64,000 bases of DNA, taken from the NCBI GenBank assembly GCA_040880485.1, contig JBBDIJ010000008.1:1-64000 (forward strand), in the 5' to 3' direction. A program made the translations under genes and the position numbers. The notes below the pieces were generated by a model. It saw only the letters and a program-made list of their open reading frames with translations, searched no databases and was not told the DNA's origin. The stretch comes from JBBDIJ01 sp040880485 (lineage in GTDB: Bacteria > Bacteroidota > Rhodothermia > Balneolales > Balneolaceae). Shown one piece after another: positions 43,127 through 51,368 of the stretch (position 1 is its first letter; each line of letters opens with the position of its first letter).

Positions 43127-44032
43127 ATGTTAGTTACCGATTCAATCGGAGAGTTGAGAAGTGCCGTCCGGCTCTGGAAAAGGGAGAAACTGAAGGTCGG
43201 TTTTGTACCCACTATGGGGGCTCTGCATGAAGGGCATCTCGCACTCATCCGTGAGGCGAAAAAGCAAGCCGGGCGTGTTGTGGTATCCATCTACGTGAAC
43301 CCTTTTCAGTTTGCTCCCGGAGAAGATTATGAAGAGTACCCGAGAGACCTTGCCAAGGATCTATTGCTTTGCAGGAATGCGGGAGCAGCTGCTGTATTTA
43401 CACCAGACAACGAATTGATGTATCCGGGTGAGAGCTACCTTACTGTAGAGATTGAAGAGTTGTCAGAGGAGATGTGCGGCCGGAGCAGGCCGGGGTTTTT
43501 TAATGGGGTCGTGCGGGTGGTTAACAAATTTTTCAATATTGTTGAACCGGATGTCGCTGTATTTGGCCAGAAGGATCTGCAACAGTATCGCATCATTGAA
43601 CAGATGGTACGGGAGTTTAATCATGGCATTCGTTTGATCTGTGCTGGAATTGTAAGGGAAGATGACGGGCTTGCCTGTAGCAGTCGTAATCTCTACCTCT
43701 CTGACGAACAGAGGCGACTGGCTCCATCACTCTACCGGTCTCTGTTATATATTACAGAACAGATTGAGGGGGGCGTATATAAGCCCGGACTGCTCATTAG
43801 CCATCAGAGGAGTGAGCTGGAAGCAAAGGGTTTTCAAATTGATTATCTTGGTACCTACAGTTACGATCTGCTGCAGCCGGCAGATATCCTTGAAAAGGGG
43901 CATAAATACCTGTTGGCTGGTGCTGTCTGGCTCGGTGAAACCAGGCTGATCGATAATATGATACTTACGGATGAGTTAACGAGAGAGAAGGCCAGGCCAT
44001 CCGGGAAAAGAGCAAAAATATTTCGGCGATGA
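43127..44032 (+). CDS. panC: pantothenate synthetase (pantoate-beta-alanine ligase)
   Basis: The 301-residue enzyme joins pantoate and beta-alanine using ATP. Motifs are FVPTMGALHEGHLALI (HIGH-type), SIYVNPFQF, VNKFFNIVEPDVAVFGQKD, and the ATP loop LACSSRNLYLS. GGAGG at 43119-43123 marks ATG 43127; an in-frame start at 43094 is unlikely. It overlaps panD by 4 bases (ATGA at 44029-44032), so the two are coupled. Both lie downstream of the E2 gene by 84 bases. Confidence 0.95.
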   Translation: MLVTDSIGELRSAVRLWKREKLKVGFVPTMGALHEGHLALIREAKKQAGRVVVSIYVNPFQFAPGEDYEEYPRDLAKDLLLCRNAGAAAVFTPDNELMYPGESYLTVEIEELSEEMCGRSRPGFFNGVVRVVNKFFNIVEPDVAVFGQKDLQQYRIIEQMVREFNHGIRLICAGIVREDDGLACSSRNLYLSDEQRRLAPSLYRSLLYITEQIEGGVYKPGLLISHQRSELEAKGFQIDYLGTYSYDLLQPADILEKGHKYLLAGAVWLGETRLIDNMILTDELTREKARPSGKRAKIFRR

Positions 44033-44436
44033 AGCTTACGATGTTCAAATCCAAGCTGCACCAGCTCAGGGTAACAGAAGCTAACCTGATGTATGAGGGC
44101 AGCATTACGATCGATGAAGAGTTGCTGGAACTCTCCGGTATTCTTCCATACGAAAAGGTTCAGGTGGTGAACATCACGAACGGTTCCCGGCTGGAGACCT
44201 ACACTATACCTGCCGAAAAGGGAAGTCGTATTTGCTGTATGAATGGGGCGGCCGCCCGTCTGACCCAGGTTGACGATCGGATCATCGTGATCTCTTATGC
44301 CAGCATGGAACCGGAAGAGGCGAGAAACCACCAGCCGGTAGTAGTAATCGTGGATGAGAATAATGAGCCGAAACTTACGACAAGAGAATCTACGCCATCA
44401 ATACAGTACAGTCTCTCTTCCGGAACGGCGGAATGA
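44029..44436 (+). CDS. panD: aspartate 1-decarboxylase (pyruvoyl enzyme precursor)
   Basis: The 135-residue proenzyme makes beta-alanine from aspartate for pantothenate. Self-cleavage between Gly24 and Ser25 in LMYEGSITID would create the pyruvoyl group. Other family landmarks are VVNITNGSRLETY and ICCMNGAAARL. Length and cleavage position match the standard enzyme. It forms a translationally coupled panC-panD pair. The next 228 bases hold two operator-like repeats of the export operon. Confidence 0.96.
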   Translation: MKLTMFKSKLHQLRVTEANLMYEGSITIDEELLELSGILPYEKVQVVNITNGSRLETYTIPAEKGSRICCMNGAAARLTQVDDRIIVISYASMEPEEARNHQPVVVIVDENNEPKLTTRESTPSIQYSLSSGTAE

Positions 44437-44534
44437 TGACAACTTTTAAAAGGTTTTTACGTTAGAAACCGCCATTTTTCGTCTTCAGTGTAAATGGGTT
44501 ACCGCGCTACGGGCTCTTCACTCACAGGAATCGA

Positions 44535-44556
44535 ACGATTATAGTACGATTATAGT
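44535..44556. repeat. perfect tandem duplication of an 11-base word
   Basis: ACGATTATAGT occurs twice in a row (44535-44545 and 44546-44556), one helical turn apart, 109-130 bases before the export-adaptor gene start. Its phase suits two protein dimers or a duplicated half-site. It may alternatively be a chance duplication near a promoter (TATAGT/TATAAT-like). Confidence 0.5.
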
Positions 44557-44590
44557 GATGAAAGATAACGGAACAGAGAGCCTGAGACTT

Positions 44591-44607
44591 GATACAAGGC
44601 TTGTATC
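44591..44607. promoter_or_regulatory. perfect 17-base palindrome, candidate operator of the export operon
   Basis: GATACAAG-G-CTTGTATC (44591-44607) is an exact inverted repeat about the central G, 58 bases upstream of the adaptor gene. Its form fits a dimeric repressor site. A hairpin reading with CCCGATTTTTT after it could instead terminate panC-panD. No regulator gene is next to it. Confidence 0.5.
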
Positions 44608-44664
44608 CCGATTTTTTCATCGCAGTCATTTTTTAAAAAAATTATTTAGAACAGGATTATACCC

Positions 44665-46074
44665 ATGAACAAGAAAATTCTGATATCCGGGGCTGCTGTC
44701 TTTGCTCTTCTGCTTGTTTGGGCAATAATGGGCGGGGATGACAGTGACGACCTTGACGTATTTGTAGAACCGGAAACCGGTGAATTTGATGTATCTGTAT
44801 CGGTATCAGGAGAACTTCGCGCAATCAATTCAACTCCTGTCCTGGGCCCTGAAGGTGTACGTGAAGCCCGCATCTGGAATCTGGTCATCGAAGATATGAT
44901 TCCGGAAGGAACATACGTACGGGAGGGGGATTATGTGGCTCAGCTGGAGCTGAATGATATTCACGCCCGTATTCAGGATCTGGAGCTGAATCTCCAGACT
45001 GAAGAGGCTCAATATGAGCAGGTTAAACTCGACACCTCACTCACCCTTACGCAGGCGAGGAACGGTCTTGAGAATCTGGCATTCCAGCTGGAAGAAGCGG
45101 AGATCGCGGTTGAACAGTCTGCCTACGAATCCCCATCTGTTCAGCGTCAGGCTCAGGTCGATCTGGATAGAACACGGCGTCAGCTCGAGCAGGAGGAGTT
45201 AAGCTACCAGATGCGTCAGTATCAGGCGGAAGCTCGTTTGAGAGAGATTGAATCGGAACTCAGAGAGGAGAGACTCGATCTGGAGCGTGCTCGTGCCTTA
45301 ATGGATGAGTTTACAATTTATGCACCGAGAGATGGCATGCTGGTTTACCATCGCGACCGTCGGGGACGGCGCACAACGATTGGTAGCGAAGTGAGTACAA
45401 ACGAACCTGTGATTGCCATTATTCCCGATTTTTCATTGATGGAGTCGGTGACCTGGGTGAACGAGGTCGATATTCAGAAAGTGGAGACCGATCAGCATGT
45501 TGATATACGGCTGGATGCCGTGAGGGAGAAAAAACTTACCGGAAATGTGATCTCTGTCGGCAATATCGGGGAGCAGCGGCCTAACTCCGATGCAAAAGTG
45601 TTTGAAGTGGTGATTCGTGTTGCCGAAAACGATACAACATTGCGGCCGACCATGACGACCAGCAACGATATTCGGGTTGCTTCCGTACCGGATGCCATTT
45701 ATCTGCCGCTGGAAACGATTCACCTGTATGATGGCTCCCACTTCGTCTACAAACGCGACGGAATGAGTCTGGTGATGCAGCAGGTGGTACTGGGCCCGAT
45801 GAACGACAACAGTGTGGTGATCCTCGAAGGTGTAGAACCGGAAGATCAGGTTCTTGTCTCCATGCCACCCGATCCGGAAGAGGTAAATCGCGTGATGCTG
45901 GATGAAGAAGTGCTTGAGGAGTATGAAGATGAGATTCGTGAACTCGAAGAGCAGATGCAAATTGAAGAGGAGAGTCAATTTCAGGAGGTGGAAGAGGGCC
46001 AGTTTCCCGGTGGTGAGGGGGAAAGAAGGGAGGAGAATAGGCCTGATGATCCCCCTGCAGCGCAACAAGAGTAA
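44665..46074 (+). CDS. HlyD/MacA-type periplasmic adaptor of an export system
   Basis: The 469-residue adaptor starts with an inner-membrane helix (ILISGAAVFALLLVWAIM), then has an acidic linker, the split lipoyl/barrel-sandwich halves (VREGDYVAQLELNDIHARIQ and DEFTIYAPRDGMLVYHRDRR), a long coiled-coil hairpin (about 110-240), a beta-barrel and a very acidic Gln/Glu-rich C-terminus. It should bridge the inner-membrane permease to TolC. It is the first gene of adaptor, permease and TolC; gaps are 24 and 105 bases. Cargo is unknown. Confidence 0.87.
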   Translation: MNKKILISGAAVFALLLVWAIMGGDDSDDLDVFVEPETGEFDVSVSVSGELRAINSTPVLGPEGVREARIWNLVIEDMIPEGTYVREGDYVAQLELNDIHARIQDLELNLQTEEAQYEQVKLDTSLTLTQARNGLENLAFQLEEAEIAVEQSAYESPSVQRQAQVDLDRTRRQLEQEELSYQMRQYQAEARLREIESELREERLDLERARALMDEFTIYAPRDGMLVYHRDRRGRRTTIGSEVSTNEPVIAIIPDFSLMESVTWVNEVDIQKVETDQHVDIRLDAVREKKLTGNVISVGNIGEQRPNSDAKVFEVVIRVAENDTTLRPTMTTSNDIRVASVPDAIYLPLETIHLYDGSHFVYKRDGMSLVMQQVVLGPMNDNSVVILEGVEPEDQVLVSMPPDPEEVNRVMLDEEVLEEYEDEIRELEEQMQIEEESQFQEVEEGQFPGGEGERREENRPDDPPAAQQE

Positions 46075-46098
46075 TTAATCTTTCAGATCCGGGAACGA

Positions 46099-47415
46099 GT
46101 GCTCCAGAAATTACTATACAATCTCGATATTGCCATAGAGGCGATCAAGCAGAACAAGTTACGATCACTACTTACCTCTCTCGGTATTATTTTCGGAGTT
46201 GCTTCTGTCATCGCTATGCTTGCGATCGGACAGGGAGCGCAGCAGGAAGTGCTCGTGAATATGCAACTTCTGGGAACCAACAATGTGATCATTCAGCCGG
46301 TTGTTGAACAAAGAGAGGGGGAGGTTGGAGAGGAGGATGACGGGGCCCCGAGACAACGGCGCTTTTCCCCCGGTCTGACACTTGGGGATTTGGAGAGTAT
46401 AACTTCACAGGTGCCCTATGTGGAGATGGCTTCTCCTGAAATCGTTTTTGATGTCCAAATTCTTCGTTCTGGCCGGATGCGAACTGGTAAACTGGTTGGG
46501 GTCAATGACTCCTATTTTGCAATCAATAAGTTTAATCTGGCTGCTGGAACCAATTTCTCTCCGATTCATATAGAACAGTCGGCCGCTGTGGCTGTGATAG
46601 GCCACGGCATTCAGACCCGATTCTTCCCGGGGGAAAATCCGATTGGACAACGAATAAAGGCGGGAAGTGTCTGGTATACCGTAATTGGTGTACTGGAAGA
46701 GAAGAATCTGTCTGCCAGCCAGATCGAGAATCTGGGAATCCGGGACTACAACATGGATATTTTCGCTCCGGCGACAAGCACGCTCCTGAGAATGGGCGAC
46801 CGTGCTCAGATTACTACCAGTGATGTGGAGGCGGCGGCCGGTGGCGGTTCTAACGACGGAAACTACCATCAGCTCGATAAGGTCATTGTCCGGGTAGCGA
46901 ACAGCGACTACAGTATTACGATTTCGGAGATCATCTCACGAATGCTGGAGAGGAGGCACAATGATGTGATCGATTTTGAGATTATCGTTCCGGAGCTTCT
47001 GCTTCAGCAGGAACAGCGTACCCGGAGGATTTTCAATATAGTACTCGCCTCCATCGCTTCCATCTCCCTGATTGTTGGTGGAATTGGCATTATGAATATC
47101 ATGCTGGCCTCCGTGGTGGAGAGGTATCGTGAAATTGGAATCCGGCGTGCGGTTGGGGCTCAGCAACAGGATATACAGTTGCAATTTCTTACAGAAGCTC
47201 TCGTCATCAGCGTGACAGGAGGTTTTATTGGAATTCTGCTTGGAATTACATTTGGACTGGCGATTGAATTAACTGCCGGAATTGCCACCGTCATTACGCT
47301 CGCATCTATTGTGATCTCCTTTGGAGTCGCTACAGCGGTAGGTATCGTCTTCGGTTACTTCCCGGCCAAGCGCGCTGCCCTTCAGGACCCGGTGACTGCT
47401 CTTCGTCATGAATAG
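46099..47415 (+). CDS. MacB/FtsX-type ABC transporter permease without a fused ATPase
   Basis: The 438-residue permease has the MacB plan: an N-terminal helix (RSLLTSLGIIFGVASVIAML), a large periplasmic domain (about 55-290) and three C-terminal helices (IVLASIASISLIVGGIGIMN, ALVISVTGGFIGILLGITFG, IVISFGVATAVGIVFGYFPA) with the family motif REIGIRRAVGAQQQDI. No ATP-binding domain is fused, and none is adjacent. The start is GTG 46099, the only one before the first helix. The ATPase must come from elsewhere, and the system as found is incomplete. Confidence 0.88.
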   Translation: MLQKLLYNLDIAIEAIKQNKLRSLLTSLGIIFGVASVIAMLAIGQGAQQEVLVNMQLLGTNNVIIQPVVEQREGEVGEEDDGAPRQRRFSPGLTLGDLESITSQVPYVEMASPEIVFDVQILRSGRMRTGKLVGVNDSYFAINKFNLAAGTNFSPIHIEQSAAVAVIGHGIQTRFFPGENPIGQRIKAGSVWYTVIGVLEEKNLSASQIENLGIRDYNMDIFAPATSTLLRMGDRAQITTSDVEAAAGGGSNDGNYHQLDKVIVRVANSDYSITISEIISRMLERRHNDVIDFEIIVPELLLQQEQRTRRIFNIVLASIASISLIVGGIGIMNIMLASVVERYREIGIRRAVGAQQQDIQLQFLTEALVISVTGGFIGILLGITFGLAIELTAGIATVITLASIVISFGVATAVGIVFGYFPAKRAALQDPVTALRHE

Positions 47416-47520
47416 GATCATTCTGTACAGACGGAGGTGTTGTTTGAGACCGAAATACAACCATCTGGTATCTCCGGAAGGGTGCCAAGGACTACTATAG
47501 AACCTATTATTGATCAAATT

Positions 47521-49059
47521 ATGACCATTATATTACGCGTTCTGCTCTTACTTGTATTGTTTACTCTCGGCAGTCTGAACAGCCCGGTTTACGGCCAGGA
47601 TTTGGATTCACTTGACATTTTTGACGACAGCGAAGGTATGATCTCGGATATCGTGGACGGAGATGTAGAATTCCTCTCCCTTGAAGAAGCGATCGAGCTC
47701 GCCAGAGAGAATAGTCCACAGGCGAGGACCGCCGAGTACTCCCTGATTGCAAGCCAACACCGTTATCAATCCTATCGAGCCGATCTGCTCCCCGGACTAA
47801 GTATTAGTGGAGACTCACCAAACTACCGGCGCTCTTTCCGGGAGAGTTTCAATCCGGACGGGTCCACAGACCTTGTCTATTCCCAGCAATCCAATGCCAA
47901 CATGGATCTTTCCATTCAACAGCCGATTATGTTCACCGGTGGAAATGTCTCCATTTCCAGTGGAATCACACGACTGGGCATCTTCTCGGACGAAAACACA
48001 TACCTCTGGAGTGCCACTCCGCTGGTGATTGGGTTAAACCAGCCCCTCTTTCAGTTCAACAATCTGAAATGGCGTAGCAGGATTGAACCACTGGAAATGG
48101 AGATCTCACGTAAGGAGTATGTGGAGTCCGTAGAGAACCTCTCTATGAATGTGACTCAGCGTTATTTTGATGTACTTCTTGCCATGATTAATCTCGATAT
48201 CGCTGAGACGAACGTTGCTGTGAACGACTCTATCTATAATATATCCCAGGGCCGGTACAATGTGGGCAGTATTGCAGAGAATGACGTCCTTCAGGCAGAG
48301 CTTGCACTCCGTAATGCGGAATCCTCCCTCACGCAGTCCAGACTCTCATATGACCAGCTACTGAAAGAGTTTCGCCTTCTGCTTGGCCTCCAGTCAGATG
48401 CGCCGGTGGGTGTCGAGGTGCCAGATGAGGTGCCGATTTTCGAAGTTGATCGCGAAATCGCTTTGGAGATGGCGCAAACGAATAACAGCACTGCCCTGAA
48501 TTTCCAGCTCTCGGAGACAGAGGCGAGGCGCAACCTGGATCAGGCGGAAAAATCGGCGAGTTTTTCTGCATCTATTCAGGCTAACTTTGGCCTGAATCAG
48601 ACCTCATCTGATTTTATGAATGTCTATAATCAACCACTGAGTCAGCAGTTCGTCACGCTCAATTTCCAGGTGCCTATATTCAACTGGGGAAAACAACAGG
48701 CAGAGATTCAGAGTGCCAGAAACACACAGCGTCAGGTAGCGGATCAGATCGCCTACCAGCAGGCACAGTTCGTTTTACAGGTAGAAAGTACAGTTGCCGA
48801 ATTTCAACAGTTAAGGGATCAGGTTATGCTTGCAGAACTTTCGGCTGATATAGCGGAGCGTCGGTACGATGTTGCCAGGGGACGTTACCTGATCGGGCGA
48901 ATCGATATCACCAACCTGCTTATCGCTCAGAATGAGAGAGACTCTGCCAGACGGAGTTACATTCAGTCTTTGAGAAATTACTGGTCAGGAGTGTATGACC
49001 TGAGAAGACTGACGTTGTTTGATTTTGAGCAGGGAACACAGATCAATCATACGCTATAA
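47521..49059 (+). CDS. TolC-family outer-membrane efflux protein
   Basis: The 512-residue protein starts at ATG 47521 with a signal peptide (MTIILRVLLLLVLFTLGSLN, cleaved near VYGQ); the frame also opens upstream at 47437 without a signal. Repeated OEP-type helical and barrel halves are visible: SLEEAIELARENSPQARTAE, RYFDVLLAMINLDIAETNVA, YNVGSIAENDVLQAELALRN, and again RYDVARGRYLIGRIDITNLL. It would form the trimeric channel-tunnel of the export system with the adaptor and permease upstream. It is convergent with the dipeptidase gene. Confidence 0.9.
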   Translation: MTIILRVLLLLVLFTLGSLNSPVYGQDLDSLDIFDDSEGMISDIVDGDVEFLSLEEAIELARENSPQARTAEYSLIASQHRYQSYRADLLPGLSISGDSPNYRRSFRESFNPDGSTDLVYSQQSNANMDLSIQQPIMFTGGNVSISSGITRLGIFSDENTYLWSATPLVIGLNQPLFQFNNLKWRSRIEPLEMEISRKEYVESVENLSMNVTQRYFDVLLAMINLDIAETNVAVNDSIYNISQGRYNVGSIAENDVLQAELALRNAESSLTQSRLSYDQLLKEFRLLLGLQSDAPVGVEVPDEVPIFEVDREIALEMAQTNNSTALNFQLSETEARRNLDQAEKSASFSASIQANFGLNQTSSDFMNVYNQPLSQQFVTLNFQVPIFNWGKQQAEIQSARNTQRQVADQIAYQQAQFVLQVESTVAEFQQLRDQVMLAELSADIAERRYDVARGRYLIGRIDITNLLIAQNERDSARRSYIQSLRNYWSGVYDLRRLTLFDFEQGTQINHTL

Positions 49060-49121
49060 CAGGAAGGGTGCGAGCGCGAGTCACAACATCTGCACGCTGA
49101 TTTTCTCTCGTTTGGAAACGG

Positions 49122-50504
49122 CTACAGTCGCAACTCTGCAAATTCTGGCAGAATCTCCAGAAATCGGGCAGATGTCCGAATCCCGCGATGAAAATCGGTC
49201 AGTGAAAAACTTTCGTCAGGGGAGTGGAGTGCATCCTCTTTCAGCCCAAAGCCCATCAATATAGAGGGTGCATCCAGAATTCTGGTGAAGTCGGCCACGA
49301 CAGGAATGGAACCACCCTCTCTGGTAAAGAGTACTTCGGTGTTGTAGATATCGCTGAACGCTTTCCCGGCCGCTTTTAGGCCGTAAAAGTCGAGTGGGGT
49401 CATAGCGGGATCTCCTCCATGATGTGTCTTTATTGTCACTTTAAGCCCGTCCGGTGAGACGGAACGTATGTATCTGGTAAATAGACGGGCAATCTTCCCG
49501 GGCTTTTGATTCGGTACCAGTCGCATACTTACTTTAGCCCCCGCCCGGGCAGGCAGCACCGTTTTAGCCCCCTCTCCCTGATAACCGCTCCAGAGTCCGT
49601 TTACATCGAGGGTTGGGCGGGCCGAAGCGCGCTCCAGTGTCGAATAGCCCTGTTCTCCATAGAGCGCATCGAGACCAAGTGATTTTTTGTACGCCTCTTC
49701 ATCAAATGGCAAATTCGAAAAAGCTTCCCGTTCATTTTCATCAAGAGGCACTACATCTTCGTAAAAGCCTGGAATGAGCACTTTTCCGTTCGGGTCTGTA
49801 AGGCCGGAGATCATTTCACAGAGGGCGTTGGCAGGATTTCTGACGGTTCCTCCGTACACACCGGAGTGCAGATCACGGTTTGGTCCCTGAACCAGTACCT
49901 CCATATAGGCCAGGCCGCGTAATCCGTAGGTAATCGATGGGCGATTTTCTGCGAACATGGAGGTGTCAGAAATGAGTACCATATCACAGGATAACATCTT
50001 CCGGTGCTCCTTTAAAAAAGGAGGCAGGTTGGGCGAACCGATCTCCTCCTCTCCCTCCAGTAGAATTTTGACATTTACAGGCAGTTCCTTCCCCTCGGAG
50101 AGCAGTGCTTCAATCGACTTCAGATGGGCAAACGACTGACCCTTGTCATCGCTTGCACCACGCGCATAGATCCGCCCATTGCGCACTACAGGGTCAAATG
50201 GTGGGCTGGACCACTCCTCCAGAGGTTCGGGAGGCTGAACATCGTAGTGGCCGTAGATGAGGACCACCGGAAGGCCTTCCCTCTGTGTTGATTGGGCATA
50301 AACAACGGGAAATCCTTCTGTATCAAAGGTTTCTACCCGGTTCAACCCGATTTTGCTGAGGTGGTTATGCAGCCAGGAAACCGCCTGATGAACCTCCTCT
50401 TTACGCTCCGGATCGGTACTCACACTCGGTATTCGAAGGAGTTCAAAGAGCTCTTTCTCAAATTTCTCTTTATGTTGTTCGATATATGCTGATGCTGCGG
50501 CCAT
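49122..50504 (-). CDS. M20-family dipeptidase
   Basis: The 460-residue metallopeptidase has the M20 metal motifs: VVLIYGHYDVQPPEPLEEW (His and nearby Asp), YARGASDDKGQ (Asp), KILLEGEEEIGSP (general base and Glu) and the last His near EDALHSPDESFS. A dimerisation insert lies at about 215-320. The form with DVQPPEPLEEW is typical of the carnosinase-like dipeptidase group. It is cytosolic, with no signal. It is transcribed in the same direction as the bat genes but 99 bases after batE, so it may or may not be co-transcribed. Confidence 0.93.
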   Translation of the reverse strand: MAAASAYIEQHKEKFEKELFELLRIPSVSTDPERKEEVHQAVSWLHNHLSKIGLNRVETFDTEGFPVVYAQSTQREGLPVVLIYGHYDVQPPEPLEEWSSPPFDPVVRNGRIYARGASDDKGQSFAHLKSIEALLSEGKELPVNVKILLEGEEEIGSPNLPPFLKEHRKMLSCDMVLISDTSMFAENRPSITYGLRGLAYMEVLVQGPNRDLHSGVYGGTVRNPANALCEMISGLTDPNGKVLIPGFYEDVVPLDENEREAFSNLPFDEEAYKKSLGLDALYGEQGYSTLERASARPTLDVNGLWSGYQGEGAKTVLPARAGAKVSMRLVPNQKPGKIARLFTRYIRSVSPDGLKVTIKTHHGGDPAMTPLDFYGLKAAGKAFSDIYNTEVLFTREGGSIPVVADFTRILDAPSILMGFGLKEDALHSPDESFSLTDFHRGIRTSARFLEILPEFAELRL

Positions 50505-50603
50505 AGGTAATTATTGTTATGCTTCCATTTATATTCTGTGTCCTTCAGTTTGGCCCGGGTGTCTGCATAAGTAATGCGGCGAACTCAACCGATCCTTGGG
50601 TCT

Positions 50604-51368
50604 TCAGAACACTCGCACAGGATCCCGATGTATCCAGCCATACATACCGTTCTCCAGCCGGACATAGTACCACCCTTCGTAGCCGGCACTGCGATCTCTG
50701 TCTACAGTCATACGATACCCCTCCCAGGCCGTACTGACTAGAACAGAGTGTTCATTCGGTTCGGAGTAGACTCCCTGCTCCTGCACAACCATAATACCGG
50801 TGTCATATCTCTCATTCAGATAGCCGATCCAGCCGGCGCTGAGTAGGGCAGAGAAGGCTAAAAATGTGATGCTCAGGGCCGCGAAGCGTTGATAGCGGGG
50901 GTATCGCGGCAGAAACCAGGAGAGGAGAAGGATACAGGCGGCCAGATTCAGCAGGATCAGCCCGATGGTGAGCAGGAGCGAAGTTCCCAGCCGTTCGTCA
51001 AGCCAGTTAAAAAAGCGTTCCCAGGGCAGGGATGGCAAGACCGAAGCTTTGCGGGAAAAGTGGTTCTCTACCAGGCGGAGTGCCTCGACGGCCTCCTCAC
51101 GTGTTTCGTCGAATCGGGCTGCTCTTAAAAAGTAATACTTGGCCAGGCTCAGAGAGTCGGATTCTACCGAGGCCATACCCATGTTGAACAGTAGCTTGCC
51201 CGAAAGATACCCCTCCTCTTCAATCGAACGATAGAGTGCCATTGCCTGATCTGTCTGCTGCCCGAGCAGGAGTTCATTCGCACGATCGAAGGTGGCCTGT
51301 TGTGCATTTAGAGAAATGGCCGGAAACACGACAGAAAGAGATATAAGAAGTAGTGTTCGGAGTGTCAT
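50604..51368 (-). CDS. batE: BatE-like TPR and SH3-domain protein
   Basis: The 254-residue protein has a signal sequence (LLLISLSVVFPAISLNAQQ), two TPR-like helical pairs (ANELLLGQQTDQAMALYRSI, AKYYFLRAARFDE), two membrane helices (about 128-155 and 165-185) and a C-terminal SH3-like part (GVYSEPNEHSVLVSTAWEGY, YVRLENGMYGWIHRD). This order matches BatE of the Bacteroidota Bat operon. ATG 51368 overlaps the batD stop by 4 bases. Bat proteins are reported as linked to aerotolerance, but the mechanism is unsettled. Confidence 0.8.
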   Translation of the reverse strand: MTLRTLLLISLSVVFPAISLNAQQATFDRANELLLGQQTDQAMALYRSIEEEGYLSGKLLFNMGMASVESDSLSLAKYYFLRAARFDETREEAVEALRLVENHFSRKASVLPSLPWERFFNWLDERLGTSLLLTIGLILLNLAACILLLSWFLPRYPRYQRFAALSITFLAFSALLSAGWIGYLNERYDTGIMVVQEQGVYSEPNEHSVLVSTAWEGYRMTVDRDRSAGYEGWYYVRLENGMYGWIHRDPVRVF

